This document shows, in pieces, positions 11,110-25,483 of a DNA stretch of 64,000 bases. Position 1 is the stretch's first letter. Each line of letters opens with the position of its first letter. A program made the translations under genes and the position numbers. The notes under the pieces were generated by a model. The model had not been told where the DNA came from and did no database searches. It saw nothing but the letters and a program-made list of their open reading frames with translations. The DNA is from Pleodorina starrii. Lineage: Eukaryota; Chlorophyta; Chlorophyceae; Chlamydomonadales; Volvocaceae. The DNA lies in NCBI GenBank assembly GCA_030267565.1, contig BRXU01000025.1, positions 975,501-1,039,500 of the forward strand, given 5' to 3'.

Positions 11110-12045
11110 TAAACGTGTTGCATGACGGGCGTCATGTACAATACCTAATGACATACATTCACCTATCAAGATTCAGAATAATGTGTAGATATGAGGAACC
11201 TCAAGAAGTTGATCTTAGGCAGGGTCGGATAAGCCGCTTAAGTGAGCGGACTGCTGAAACTGATGCAAATTAGGTTGCCGCTGCTTCCACATACAAATGG
11301 GGTGTTGCGCCTCATGCTGACAAGGGACTACAGACCAGAGGGGCGGGGGAGGACATATTTGCTTGCTTGACCTAGTGAAATATGGTGTAGGTACAGGGTT
11401 CACAAAGGCTTGAGTCGTCGGACAGGCACCGGTTCGAGCCCTGTAGGTCACAATCCCCGTTAATAATTAATGAAATCCCATGTCTTACAATATGGTTCAG
11501 GAATATCTGTCTATCAACTAATGACAAGGTGCTTTATATGTTAATCAACAGCAGCGAGAAAGGAGTGGATCTTTACATAGCCGCAGCCATGACCGTCGGT
11601 TGACCGACATGCAAGTATGTTGCAGTGTGAGGGGCTTTCAACCAACTTGGGTCCAACTCCACATCTCAACAGCTAGCCATAATCCGACATGTGAAACATT
11701 GCAGTTGTGCTGAGAATGGACTAGGACAGGGGTAACACACCAGATGGGGGCAGGGGACTATGTATGTCAAGTGGTTGTGTGGATGGTGGAGAGGTTCGAG
11801 CCGCAGAACCTTTAGCCTCGTTCGCGTCCGGAAGCATAAGGGTGCAACCCTGCTGCAGCCGCAACCGATCTTATGGTCCGCGCGATGAATCATTACACTC
11901 TGTTGAATGTGTTTTGTTTATCAACGGCAACCTCCAAATAGCCACAGCCATGCGCCGACTTGAGGAGCGTTGCGCATGTGGCGCGGACGGACTCAATCTT
12001 CCGCGCGACACCGCAGGGGGCCCAGTGGCCACTGTGTGCCGGAAC

Positions 12046-12135
12046 GGTTGCGTGGCCGAGTGGTCCAAGGCGCAGGATTAAGGTTTACTAACTCTCCTGT
12101 CCGAAAGGGCGCAGGTTCGAACCCTGCCGCAGCCA
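12046..12135 (+). tRNA. tRNA-Leu(AAG), right arm copy 5
   Basis: As copy 1, with the CCTA insertion downstream. Confidence 0.88.
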
Positions 12136-13075
12136 TAAACGTGTTGCATGACGGGCGTCATGTACAATACCTACCTAATGACATACATTCACCTATCAAG
12201 ATTCAGAATAATGTGTAGATATGAGGAACCTCAAGAAGTTGATCTTAGGCAGGGTCGGATAAGCCGCTTAAGTGAGCGGACTGCTGAAACTGATGCAAAT
12301 TAGGTTGCCGCTGCTTCCACATACAAATGGGGTGTTGCGCCTCATGCTGACAAGGGACTACAGACCAGAGGGGCGGGGGAGGACATATTTGCTTGCTTGA
12401 CCTAGTGAAATATGGTGTAGGTACAGGGTTCACAAAGGCTTGAGTCGTAGGACAGGCACCGGTTCGAGCCCTGTAGGTCACAATCCCCGTTAATAATTAA
12501 TGAAATCCCATGTCTTACAATATGGTTCAGGAATATCTGTCTATCAACTAATGACAAGGTGCTTTATATGTTAATCAACAGCAGCGAGAAAGGAGTGGAT
12601 CTTTACATAGCCGCAGCCATGACCGTCGGTTGACCGACATGCAAGTATGTTGCAGTGTGAGGGGCTTTCAACCAACTTGGGCCCAACTCCACATCTCAAC
12701 AGCTAGCCATAATCCGACATGTGAAACATTGCAGTTGTGCTGAGAATGGACTAGGACAGGGGTAACACACCAGATGGGGGCAGGGGACTATGTATGTCAA
12801 GTGGTTGTGTGGATGGTGGAGAGGTTCGAGCCGCAGAACCTTTAGCCTCGTTCGCGTCCGGAAGCATAAGGGTGCAACCCTGCTGCAGCCGCAACCGATC
12901 TTATGGTCCGCGCGATGAATCATTACACTCTGTTGAATGTGTTTTGTTTATCAACGGCAACCTCCAAATAGCCACAGCCATGCGCCGACTTGAGGAGCGT
13001 TGCGCATGTGGCGCGGACGGACTCAATCTTCCGCGTGACACCGCAGGGGGCCCAGTGGCCACTGTGTGCCGGAAC

Positions 13076-13165
13076 GGTTGCGTGGCCGAGTGGTCCAAGG
13101 CGCAGGATTAAGGTTTACTAACTCTCCTGTCCGAAAGGGCGCAGGTTCGAACCCTGCCGCAGCCA
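13076..13165 (+). tRNA. tRNA-Leu(AAG), right arm copy 6
   Basis: As copy 1. The unit differs upstream by CCGCGTGAC in place of CCGCGCGAC. Confidence 0.88.
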
Positions 13166-14101
13166 TAAACGTGTTGCATGACGGGCGTCATGTACAATAC
13201 CTTGTGACATACATTCACCTATCAAGATTCAGAATAATGTGTAGATATGAGGAACCTCAAGAAGTTGATCTTAGGCAGGGTCGGATAAGCCGCTTAAGTG
13301 AGCGGACTGCTGAAACTGATGCAAATTAGGTTGCCGCTGCTTCCACATACAAATGGGGTGTTGCGCCTCATGCTGACAAGGGACTACAGACCAGAGGGGC
13401 GGGGGAGGACATATTTGCTTGCTTGACCTAGTGAAATATGGTGTAGGTACAGGGTTCACAAAGGCTTGAGTCGTCGGACAGGCACCGGTTCGAGCCCTGT
13501 AGGTCACAATCCCCGTTAATAATTAATGAAATCCCATGTCTTACAATATGGTTCAGGAATATCTGTCTATCAACTAATGACAAGGTGCTTTATATGTTAA
13601 TCAACAGCAGCGAGAAAGGAGTGGATCTTTACATAGCCGCAGCCATGACCGTCGGTTGACCGACATGCAAGTATGTTGCAGTGTGAGGGGCTTTCAACCA
13701 ACTTGGGTCCAACTCCACATCTCAACAGCTAGCCATAATCCGACATGTGAAACATTGCAGTTGTGCTGAGAATGGACTAGGACAGGGGTAACACACCAGA
13801 TGGGGGCAGGGGACTATGTATGTCAAGTGGTTGTGTGGATGGTGGAGAGGTTCGAGCCGCAGAACCTTTAGCCTCGTTCGCGTCCGGAAGCATAAGGGTG
13901 CAACCCTGCTGCAGCCGCAACCGATCTTATGGTCCGCGCGATGAATCATTACACTCTGTTGAATGTGTTTTGTTTATCAACGGCAACCTCCAAATAGCCA
14001 CAGCCATGCGCCGACTTGAGGAGCGTTGCGCATGTGGCGCGGACGGACTCAATCTTCCGCGCGACACCGCAGGGGGCCCAGTGGCCACTGTGTGCCGGAA
14101 C

Positions 14102-14191
14102 GGTTGCGTGGCCGAGTGGTCCAAGGCGCAGGATTAAGGTTTACTAACTCTCCTGTCCGAAAGGGCGCAGGTTCGAACCCTGCCGCAGCCA
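14102..14191 (+). tRNA. tRNA-Leu(AAG), right arm copy 7
   Basis: As copy 1, with the CCTA insertion downstream. Confidence 0.88.
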
Positions 14192-15131
14192 TAAACGTGT
14201 TGCATGACGGGCGTCATGTACAATACCTACCTAATGACATACATTCACCTATCAAGATTCAGAATAATGTGTAGATATGAGGAACCTCAAGAAGTTGATC
14301 TTAGGCAGGGTCGGATAAGCCGCTTAAGTGAGCGGACTGCTGAAACTGATGCAAATTAGGTTGCCGCTGCTTCCACATACAAATGGGGTGTTGCGCCTCA
14401 TGCTGACAAGGGACTACAGACCAGAGGGGCGGGGGAGGACATATTTGCTTGCTTGACCTAGTGAAATATGGTGTAGGTACAGGGTTCACAAAGGCTTGAG
14501 TCGTAGGACAGGCACCGGTTCGAGCCCTGTAGGTCACAATCCCCGTTAATAATTAATGAAATCCCATGTCTTACAATATGGTTCAGGAATATCTGTCTAT
14601 CAACTAATGACAAGGTGCTTTATATGTTAATCAACAGCAGCGAGAAAGGAGTGGATCTTTACATAGCCGCAGCCATGACCGTCGGTTGACCGACATGCAA
14701 GTATGTTGCAGTGTGAGGGGCTTTCAACCAACTTGGGCCCAACTCCACATCTCAACAGCTAGCCATAATCCGACATGTGAAACATTGCAGTTGTGCTGAG
14801 AATGGACTAGGACAGGGGTAACACACCAGATGGGGGCAGGGGACTATGTATGTCAAGTGGTTGTGTGGATGGTGGAGAGGTTCGAGCCGCAGAACCTTTA
14901 GCCTCGTTCGCGTCCGGAAGCATAAGGGTGCAACCCTGCTGCAGCCGCAACCGATCTTATGGTCCGCGCGATGAATCATTACACTCTGTTGAATGTGTTT
15001 TGTTTATCAACGGCAACCTCCAAATAGCCACAGCCATGCGCCGACTTGAGGAGCGTTGCGCATGTGGCGCGGACGGACTCAATCTTCCGCGTGACACCGC
15101 AGGGGGCCCAGTGGCCACTGTGTGCCGGAAC

Positions 15132-15221
15132 GGTTGCGTGGCCGAGTGGTCCAAGGCGCAGGATTAAGGTTTACTAACTCTCCTGTCCGAAAGGGCGCAG
15201 GTTCGAACCCTGCCGCAGCCA
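15132..15221 (+). tRNA. tRNA-Leu(AAG), right arm copy 8
   Basis: As copy 6, including the upstream CCGCGTGAC marker, which fits a two-unit period here. Confidence 0.88.
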
Positions 15222-16157
15222 TAAACGTGTTGCATGACGGGCGTCATGTACAATACCTTGTGACATACATTCACCTATCAAGATTCAGAATAATGTGTAG
15301 ATATGAGGAACCTCAAGAAGTTGATCTTAGGCAGGGTCGGATAAGCCGCTTAAGTGAGCGGACTGCTGAAACTGATGCAAATTAGGTTGCCGCTGCTTCC
15401 ACATACAAATGGGGTGTTGCGCCTCATGCTGACAAGGGACTACAGACCAGAGGGGCGGGGGAGGACATATTTGCTTGCTTGACCTAGTGAAATATGGTGT
15501 AGGTACAGGGTTCACAAAGGCTTGAGTCGTCGGACAGGCACCGGTTCGAGCCCTGTAGGTCACAATCCCCGTTAATAATTAATGAAATCCCATGTCTTAC
15601 AATATGGTTCAGGAATATCTGTCTATCAACTAATGACAAGGTGCTTTATATGTTAATCAACAGCAGCGAGAAAGGAGTGGATCTTTACATAGCCGCAGCC
15701 ATGACCGTCGGTTGACCGACATGCAAGTATGTTGCAGTGTGAGGGGCTTTCAACCAACTTGGGCCCAACTCCACATCTCAACAGCTAGCCATAATCCGAC
15801 ATGTGAAACATTGCAGTTGTGCTGAGAATGGACTAGGACAGGGGTAACACACCAGATGGGGGCAGGGGACTATGTATGTCAAGTGGTTGTGTGGATGGTG
15901 GAGAGGTTCGAGCCGCAGAACCTTTAGCCTCGTTCGCGTCCGGAAGCATAAGGGTGCAACCCTGCTGCAGCCGCAACCGATCTTATGGTCCGCGCGATGA
16001 ATCATTACACTCTGTTGAATGTGTTTTGTTTATCAACGGCAACCTCCAAATAGCCACAGCCATGCGCCGACTTGAGGAGCGTTGCGCATGTGGCGCGGAC
16101 GGACTCAATCTTCCGCGCGACACCGCAGGGGGCCCAGTGGCCACTGTGTGCCGGAAC

Positions 16158-16247
16158 GGTTGCGTGGCCGAGTGGTCCAAGGCGCAGGATTAAGGTTTAC
16201 TAACTCTCCTGTCCGAAAGGGCGCAGGTTCGAACCCTGCCGCAGCCA
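16158..16247 (+). tRNA. tRNA-Leu(AAG), right arm copy 9
   Basis: Identical to copy 1. Confidence 0.88.
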
Positions 16248-17183
16248 TAAACGTGTTGCATGACGGGCGTCATGTACAATACCTTGTGACATACATTCAC
16301 CTATCAAGATTCAGAATAATGTGTAGATATGAGGAACCTCAAGAAGTTGATCTTAGGCAGGGTCGGATAAGCCGCTTAAGTGAGCGGACTGCTGAAACTG
16401 ATGCAAATTAGGTTGCCGCTGCTTCCACATACAAATGGGGTGTTGCGCCTCATGCTGACAAGGGACTACAGACCAGAGGGGCGGGGGAGGACATATTTGC
16501 TTGCTTGACCTAGTGAAATATGGTGTGGGTACAGGGTTCACAAAGGCTTGAGTCGTAGGACAGGCACCGGTTCGAGCCCTGTAGGTCACAATCCCCGTTA
16601 ATAATTAATGAAATCCCATGTCTTACAATATGGTTCAGGAATATCTGTCTATCAACTAATGACAAGGTGCTTTATATGTTAATCAACAGCAGCGAGAAAG
16701 GAGTGGATCTTTACATAGCCGCAGCCATGACCGTCGGTTGACCGACATGCAAGTATGTTGCAGTGTGAGGGGCTTTCAACCAACTTGGGCCCAACTCCAC
16801 ATCTCAACAGCTAGCCATAATCCGACATGTGAAACATTGCAGTTGTGCTGAGAATGGACTAGGACAGGGGTAACACACCAGATGGGGGCAGGGGACTATG
16901 TATGTCAAGTGGTTGTGTGGATGGTGGAGAGGTTCGAGCCGCAGAACCTTTAGCCTCGTTCGCGTCCGGAAGCATAAGGGTGCAACCCTGCTGCAGCCGC
17001 AACCGATCTTATGGTCCGCGCGATGAATCATTACACTCTGTTGAATGTGTTTTGTTTATCAACGGCAACCTCCAAATAGCCACAGCCATGCGCCGACTTG
17101 AGGAGCGTTGCGCATGTGGCGCGGACGGACTCAATCTTCCGCGCGACACCGCAGGGGGCCCAGTGGCCACTGTGTGCCGGAAC

Positions 17184-17273
17184 GGTTGCGTGGCCGAGTG
17201 GTCCAAGGCGCAGGATTAAGGTTTACTAACTCTCCTGTCCGAAAGGGCGCAGGTTCGAACCCTGCCGCAGCCA
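17184..17273 (+). tRNA. tRNA-Leu(AAG), right arm copy 10
   Basis: Identical to copy 1. Confidence 0.88.
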
Positions 17274-18209
17274 TAAACGTGTTGCATGACGGGCGTCATG
17301 TACAATACCTTGTGACATACATTCACCTATCAAGATTCAGAATAATGTGTAGATATGAGGAACCTCAAGAAGTTGATCTTAGGCAGGGTCGGATAAGCCG
17401 CTTAAGTGAGCGGACTGCTGAAACTGATGCAAATTAGGTTGCCGCTGCTTCCACATACAAATGGGGTGTTGCGCCTCATGCTGACAAGGGACTACAGACC
17501 AGAGGGGCGGGGGAGGACATATTTGCTTGCTTGACCTAGTGAAATATGGTGTAGGTACAGGGTTCACAAAGGCTTGAGTCGTCGGACAGGCACCGGTTCG
17601 AGCCCTGTAGGTCACAATCCCCGTTAATAATTAATGAAATCCCATGTCTTACAATATGGTTCAGGAATATCTGTCTATCAACTAATGACAAGGTGCTTTA
17701 TATGTTAATCAACAGCAGCGAGAAAGGAGTGGATCTTTACATAGCCGCAGCCATGACCGTCGGTTGACCGACATGCAAGTATGTTGCAGTGTGAGGGGCT
17801 TTCAACCAACTTGGGCCCAACTCCACATCTCAACAGCTAGCCATAATCCGACATGTGAAACATTGCAGTTGTGCTGAGAATGGACTAGGACAGGGGTAAC
17901 ACACCAGATGGGGGCAGGGGACTATGTATGTCAAGTGGTTGTGTGGATGGTGGAGAGGTTCGAGCCGCAGAACCTTTAGCCTCGTTCGCGTCCGGAAGCA
18001 TAAGGGTGCAACCCTGCTGCAGCCGCAACCGATCTTATGGTCCGCGCGATGAATCATTACACTCTGTTGAATGTGTTTTGTTTATCAACGGCAACCTCCA
18101 AATAGCCACAGCCATGCGCCGACTTGAGGAGCGTTGCGCATGTGGCGCGGACGGACTCAATCTTCCGCGCGACACCGCAGGGGGCCCAGTGGCCACTGTG
18201 TGCCGGAAC

Positions 18210-18299
18210 GGTTGCGTGGCCGAGTGGTCCAAGGCGCAGGATTAAGGTTTACTAACTCTCCTGTCCGAAAGGGCGCAGGTTCGAACCCTGCCGCAGCCA
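18210..18299 (+). tRNA. tRNA-Leu(AAG), right arm copy 11
   Basis: Identical to copy 1. Confidence 0.88.
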
Positions 18300-19235
18300 T
18301 AAACGTGTTGCATGACGGGCGTCATGTACAATACCTTGTGACATACATTCACCTATCAAGATTCAGAATAATGTGTAGATATGAGGAACCTCAAGAAGTT
18401 GATCTTAGGCAGGGTCGGATAAGCCGCTTAAGTGAGCGGACTGCTGAAACTGATGCAAATTAGGTTGCCGCTGCTTCCACATACAAATGGGGTGTTGCGC
18501 CTCATGCTGACAAGGGACTACAGACCAGAGGGGCGGGGGAGGACATATTTGCTTGCTTGACCTAGTGAAATATGGTGTGGGTACAGGGTTCACAAAGGCT
18601 TGAGTCGTCGGACAGGCACCGGTTCGAGCCCTGTAGGTCACAATCCCCGTTAATAATTAATGAAATCCCATGTCTTACAATATGGTTCAGGAATATCTGT
18701 CTATCAACTAATGACAAGGTGCTTTATATGTTAATCAACAGCAGCGAGAAAGGAGTGGATCTTTACATAGCCGCAGCCATGACCGTCGGTTGACCGACAT
18801 GCAAGTATGTTGCAGTGTGAGGGGCTTTCAACCAACTTGGGCCCAACTCCACATCTCAACAGCTAGCCATAATCCGACATGTGAAACATTGCAGTTGTGC
18901 TGAGAATGGACTAGGACAGGGGTAACACACCAGATGGGGGCAGGGGACTATGTATGTCAAGTGGTTGTGTGGATGGTGGAGAGGTTCGAGCCGCAGAACC
19001 TTTAGCCTCGTTCGCGTCCGGAAGCATAAGGGTGCAACCCTGCTGCAGCCGCAACCGATCTTATGGTCCGCGCGATGAATCATTACACTCTGTTGAATGT
19101 GTTTTGTTTATCAACGGCAACCTCCAAATAGCCACAGCCATGCGCCGACTTGAGGAGCGTTGCGCATGTGGCGCGGACGGACTCAATCTTCCGCGCGACA
19201 CCGCAGGGGGCCCAGTGGCCACTGTGTGCCGGAAC

Positions 19236-19325
19236 GGTTGCGTGGCCGAGTGGTCCAAGGCGCAGGATTAAGGTTTACTAACTCTCCTGTCCGAAAGGGC
19301 GCAGGTTCGAACCCTGCCGCAGCCA
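19236..19325 (+). tRNA. tRNA-Leu(AAG), right arm copy 12
   Basis: Identical to copy 1. Confidence 0.88.
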
Positions 19326-20261
19326 TAAACGTGTTGCATGACGGGCGTCATGTACAATACCTTGTGACATACATTCACCTATCAAGATTCAGAATAATGT
19401 GTAGATATGAGGAACCTCAAGAAGTTGATCTTAGGCAGGGTCGGATAAGCCGCTTAAGTGAGCGGACTGCTGAAACTGATGCAAATTAGGTTGCCGCTGC
19501 TTCCACATACAAATGGGGTGTTGCGCCTCATGCTGACAAGGGACTACAGACCAGAGGGGCGGGGGAGGACATATTTGCTTGCTTGACCTAGTGAAATATG
19601 GTGTGGGTACAGGGTTCACAAAGGCTTGAGTCGTAGGACAGGCACCGGTTCGAGCCCTGTAGGTCACAATCCCCGTTAATAATTAATGAAATCCCATGTC
19701 TTACAATATGGTTCAGGAATATCTGTCTATCAACTAATGACAAGGTGCTTTATATGTTAATCAACAGCAGCGAGAAAGGAGTGGATCTTTACATAGCCGC
19801 AGCCATGACCGTCGGTTGACCGACATGCAAGTATGTTGCAGTGTGAGGGGCTTTCAACCAACTTGGGCCCAACTCCACATCTCAACAGCTAGCCATAATC
19901 CGACATGTGAAACATTGCAGTTGTGCTGAGAATGGACTAGGACAGGGGTAACACACCAGATGGGGGCAGGGGACTATGTATGTCAAGTGGTTGTGTGGAT
20001 GGTGGAGAGGTTCGAGCCGCAGAACCTTTAGCCTCGTTCGCGTCCGGAAGCATAAGGGTGCAACCCTGCTGCAGCCGCAACCGATCTTATGGTCCGCGCG
20101 ATGAATCATTACACTCTGTTGAATGTGTTTTGTTTATCAACGGCAACCTCCAAATAGCCACAGCCATGCGCCGACTTGAGGAGCGTTGCGCATGTGGTGC
20201 GGACGGACTCGATCTTCCACACTACAGCGCAGGGGGCCCAGTGGCCACTGTGTGCCGGAAC

Positions 20262-20351
20262 GGTTGCGTGGCCGAGTGGTCTAAGGCGCAGGATTAAGGT
20301 TTACTAACTCTCCTGTCCGAAAGGGCGCAGGTTCGAACCCTGCCGCAGCCA
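20262..20351 (+). tRNA. tRNA-Leu(AAG), right arm copy 13
   Basis: D-loop GGTCTAAGG variant. The upstream flank is more diverged (CCACACTACAGCGC). Confidence 0.88.
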
Positions 20352-21287
20352 TAAACGTGTTGCATGACGGGCGTCATGTACAATACCTAGTGACATACAT
20401 TCACCTATCAAGATTCAGAATAATGTGTAGATATGAGGAACCTCAAGAAGTTGATCTTAGGCAGGGTCGGATAAGCCGCTTAAGTGAGCGGACTGCTGAA
20501 ACTGATGCAAATTAGGTTGCCGCTGCTTCCACATACAAATGGGGTGTTGCGCCTCATGCTGACAAGGGACTACAGACCAGAGGGGCGGGGGAGGACATAT
20601 TTGCTTGCTTGACCTAGTGAAATATGGTGTAGGTACAGGGTTCACAAAGGCTTGAGTCGTCGGACAGGCACCAGTTCGAGCCCTGTAGGTCACAATCCCC
20701 GTTAATAATTAATGAAATCCCATGTCTTACAATATGGTTCAGGAATATCTGTCTATCAACTAATGACAAGGTGCTTTATATGTTAATCAACAGCAGCGAG
20801 AAAGGAGTGGATCTTTACATAGCCGCAGCCATGACCGTCGGTTGACCGACATGCAAGTATGTTGCAGTGTGAGGGGCTTTCAACCAACTTGGGCCCAACT
20901 CCACATCTCAACAGCTAGCCATAATCCGACATGTGAAACATTGCAGTTGTGCTGAGAATGGACTAGGACAGGGGTAACACACCAGATGGGGGCAGGAGAC
21001 TATGTATGTCAAGTGGTTGTGTGGATGGTGGAGAGGTTCGAGCCGCAGAACCTTTAGCCTCGTTCGCATCCGGAAGCATAAGGGTGCAACCCTGCTGCAG
21101 CCGCAACCGATCTTATGGTCCGCGCGATGAATCATTACACTCTGTTGAATGTGTTTTGTTTATCAACGGCAACCTCCAAATAGCCACAGCCATGCGCCGA
21201 CTTGAGGAGCGTTGCGCATGTGGCGCGGACGGACTCAATCTTCCGCGCGACACCGCAGGGGGCCCAGTGGCCACTGTGTGCCGGAAC

Positions 21288-21377
21288 GGTTGCGTGGCCG
21301 AGTGGTCCAAGGCGCAGGATTAAGGTTTACTAACTCTCCTGTCCGAAAGGGCGCAGGTTCGAACCCTGCCGCAGCCA
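21288..21377 (+). tRNA. tRNA-Leu(AAG), right arm copy 14
   Basis: Identical to copy 1 in the tRNA region. Confidence 0.88.
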
Positions 21378-22313
21378 TAAACGTGTTGCATGACGGGCGT
21401 CATGTACAATACCTTGTGACATACATTCACCTATCAAGATTCAGAATAATGTGTAGATATGAGGAACCTCAAGAAGTTGATCTTAGGCAGGGTCGGATAA
21501 GCCGCTTAAGTGAGCGGACTGCTGAAACTGATGCAAATTAGGTTGCCGCTGCTTCCACATACAAATGGGGTGTTGCGCCTCATGCTGACAAGGGACTACA
21601 GACCAGAGGGGCGGGGGAGGACATATTTGCTTGCTTGACCTAGTGAAATATGGTGTGGGTACAGGGTTCACAAAGGCTTGAGTCGTAGGACAGGCACCGG
21701 TTCGAGCCCTGTAGGTCACAATCCCCGTTAATAATTAATGAAATCCCATGTCTTACAATATGGTTCAGGAATATCTGTCTATCAACTAATGACAAGGTGC
21801 TTTATATGTTAATCAACAGCAGCGAGAAAGGAGTGGATCTTTACATAGCCGCAGCCATGACCGTCGGTTGACCGACATGCAAGTATGTTGCAGTGTGAGG
21901 GGCTTTCAACCAACTTGGGCCCAACTCCACATCTCAACAGCTAGCCATAATCCGACATGTGAAACATTGCAGTTGTGCTGAGAATGGACTAGGACAGGGG
22001 TAACACACCAGATGGGGGCAGGAGACTATGTATGTCAAGTGGTTGTGTGGATGGTGGAGAGGTTCGAGCCGCAGAACCTTTAGCCTCGTTCGCGTCCGGA
22101 AGCATAAGGGTGCAACCCTGCTGCAGCCGCAACCGATCTTATGGTCCGCGCGATGAATCATTACACTCTGTTGAATGTGTTTTGTTTATCAACGGCAACC
22201 TCCAAATAGCCACAGCCATGCGCCGACTTGAGGAGCGTTGCGCATGTGGTGCGGACGGACTCGATCTTCCACACGACACCGCAGGGGGCCCAGAGGCCAC
22301 TGTGTGCCGGAAC

Positions 22314-22403
22314 GGTTGCGTGGCCGAGTGGTCTAAGGCGCAGGATTAAGGTTTACTACCTCTCCTGTCCGAAAGGGCGCAGGTTCGAACTCTGCCGCAG
22401 CCA
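22314..22403 (+). tRNA. tRNA-Leu(AAG), right arm copy 15, degenerate T arm
   Basis: Differs from the other copies by C61 to T in the T stem (GAACTCTGC), which turns the invariant G53-C61 pair into G-U and weakens box B. It also has intron change TACTACCTC and the D-loop T variant. Possibly inactive. Confidence 0.75.
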
Positions 22404-23339
22404 TAAACGTGTTGCATGACGGGCGTCATGTACAATACCTAATGACATACATTCACCTATCAAGATTCAGAATAATGTGTAGATATGAGGAACCTCAAGA
22501 AGTTGATCTTAGGCAGGGTCGGATAAGCCGCTTAAGTGAGCGGACTGCTGAAACTGATGCAAATTAGGTTGCCGCTGCTTCCACATACAAATGGGGTGTT
22601 GCGCCTCATGCTGACAAGGGACTACAGACCAGAGGGGCGGGGGAGGACATATTTGCTTGCTTGACCTAGTGAAATATGGTGTAGGTACAGGGTTCACAAA
22701 GGCTTGAGTCGTCGGACAGGCACCAGTTCGAGCCCTGTAGGTCACAATCCCCGTTAATAATTAATGAAATCCCATGTCTTACAATATGGTTCAGGAATAT
22801 CTGTCTATCAACTAATGACAAGGTGCTTTATATGTTAATCAACAGCAGCGAGAAAGGAGTGGATCTTTACATAGCCGCAGCCATGACCGTCGGTTGACCG
22901 ACATGCAAGTATGTTGCAGTGTGAGGGGCTTTCAACCAACTTGGGCCCAACTCCACATCTCAACAGCTAGCCATAATCCGACATGTGAAACATTGCAGTT
23001 GTGCTGAGAATGGACTAGGACAGGGGTAACACACCAGATGGGGGCAGGGGACTATGTATGTCAAGTGGTTGTGTGGATGGTGGAGAGGTTCGAGCCGCAG
23101 AACCTTTAGCCTCGTTCGCGTCCGGAAGCATAAGGGTGCAACCCTGCTGCAGCCGCAACCGATCTTATGGTCCGCGCGATGAATCATTACACTCTGTTGA
23201 ATGTGTTTTGTTTATCAACGGCAACCTCCAAATAGCCACAGCCATGCGCCGACTTGAGGAGCGTTGCGCATGTGGCGTGGACGGACTCAATCTTCTTCAC
23301 GACACCGCAGGGGGCCCAGTGGCCACTGTGTGCCGGAAC

Positions 23340-23429
23340 GGTTGCGTGGCCGAGTGGTCCAAGGCGCAGGATTAAGGTTTACTAACACTCCTGTCCGAAA
23401 GGGCGCAGGTTCGAACCCTGCCGCAGCCA
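23340..23429 (+). tRNA. tRNA-Leu(AAG), right arm copy 16
   Basis: Intron variant ending in A (TTTACTAACA), the same change seen in left-arm copies 2, 4 and 5. Mature sequence intact. Confidence 0.88.
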
Positions 23430-24364
23430 TAAACGTGTTGCATGACGGGCGTCATGTCCAATACCTTATGACATACATTCACCTATCAAGATTCAGAATA
23501 ATGTGTAGATATGAGGAACCTCAAGAAGTTCATCTTAGGCAGGGTCGGATAAGCCGCTTAAGTGAGCGGACTGCTGAAACTGATGCAAATTAGGTTGCCG
23601 CTGCTTCCACATACAAATGGGGTGTTGCGCCTCATGCTGACAAGGGACTACAGACCAGAGGGGCAGGGGAGGACATATTTGCTTGCTTGACCTAGTGAAA
23701 TATGGTGTGGGTACAGGGTTCACAAAGGCTTGAGTCGTCGGGCAGGCACCGGTTCGAGCCCTGTAGGTCACAACCCCGTTAATAATTAATGAAATCCCAT
23801 GTCTTACAATATGGTTCAGGAATATCTGTCTATCAACTAATGACAAGGTGCTTTATATGTTAATCAACAGCAGCGAGAAAGGAGTGGATCTTTACATAGC
23901 CGCAGCCATGACCGTCGGTTGACCGACATGCAAGTATGTTGCAGTGTGAGGGGCTTTCAACCAACTTGGGCCCAACTCCACATCTCAACAGCTAGCCATA
24001 ATCCGACATGTGAAACATTGCAGTTGTGCTGAGAATGGACTAGGACAGGGGTAACACACCAGATGGGGGCAGGGGACTATGTATGTCAAGTGGTTGTGTG
24101 GATGGTGGAGAGGTTCGAGCCGCAGAACCTTTAGCCTCGTTCGCGTCCGGAAGCATAAGGGTGCAACCCTGCTGCAGCCGCAACCGATCTTATGGTCCGC
24201 GCGATGAATCATTACACTCTGTTGAATGTGTTTTGTTTATCAACGGCAACCTCCAAATAGCCACAGCCATGCGCCGACTTGAGGAGCGTTGCGCATGTGG
24301 CGCGGACGGACTCGATCTTCCGCACGAAACCGCAGGGGGCCCAGTGGTCACTGAGTGCCGGAAC

Positions 24365-24454
24365 GGTTGCGTGGCCGAGTGGTCTAAGGCGCAGGATTAA
24401 GGTTTACTAACTCTCCTGTCCGAAAGGGCGCAGGTTCGAACCCTGCCGCAGCCA
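24365..24454 (+). tRNA. tRNA-Leu(AAG), right arm copy 17
   Basis: D-loop T variant. The upstream palindrome is altered to CAGTGGTCACTG from here on. Confidence 0.88.
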
Positions 24455-25393
24455 TAAACGTGTTGCATGACGGGCGTCATGTCCAATACCTTGTGACATA
24501 CATTCACCTACCAAGATTCAGAATAATGTGTAGATATGAGGAACCTCAAGAAGTTCATCTTAGGCAGGGTCGGATAAGCCGCTTAAGTGAGCGGACTGCT
24601 GAAACTGATGCAAATTAGGTTGCCGCTGCTTCCACATACAAATGGGGTGTTGCGCCTCATGCTGACAAGGGACTACAGACCAGAGGGGCGGGGGAGGACA
24701 TATTTGCTTGCTTGACCTAGTGAAATATGGTGTGGGTACAGGGTTCACAAAGGCTTGAGTCGTCGGGCAGGTAGGCACCGGTTCGAGCCCTGTAGGTCAC
24801 AACCCCGTTAATAATTAATGAAATCCCATGTCTTACAATATGGTTCAGGAATATCTGTCTATCAACTAATGACAAGGTGCTTTATATGTTAATCAACAGC
24901 AGCGAGAAAGGAGTGGATCTTTACATAGCCGCAGCCATGACCGTCGGTTGACCGACATGCAAGTATGTTGCAGTGTGAGGGGCTTTCAACCAACTTGGGC
25001 CCAACTCCACATCTCAACAGCTAGCCATAATCCGACATGTGAAACATTGCAGTTGTGCTGAGAATGGACTAGGACAGGGGTAACACACCAGATGGGGGCA
25101 GGGGACTATGTATGTCAAGTGGTTGTGTGGATGGTGGAGAGGTTCGAGCCGCAGAACCTTTAGCCTCGTTCGTGTCCGGAAGCATAAGGGTGCAACCCTG
25201 CTGCAGCCGCAACCGATCTTATGGTCCGCGCGATGAATCATTACACTCTGTTGAATGTGTTTTGTTTATCAACGGCAACCTCCAAATAGCCACAGCCATG
25301 CGCCGACTTGAGGAGCGTTGCGCATGTGGCGCGGACGGACTCGATCTTCCGCACGAAACCGCAGGGGGCCCAGTGGTCTCTGAGTGCCGGAAC

Positions 25394-25483
25394 GGTTGCG
25401 TGGCCGAGTGGTCTAAGGCGCAGGATAAAGGTTTACTAACTCTCCTGTCCGAAAGGGCGCAGGTTCGAACCCTGCCGCAGCCA
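25394..25483 (+). tRNA. tRNA-Leu(AAG) variant with A33, copy 18
   Basis: The anticodon loop reads TA-AAG-G instead of TT-AAG-G, so the near-universal U33 is replaced by A. This should impair the U-turn and decoding, while the Pol III boxes remain intact. The upstream palindrome is also lost (CAGTGGTCTCTG). Confidence 0.75.
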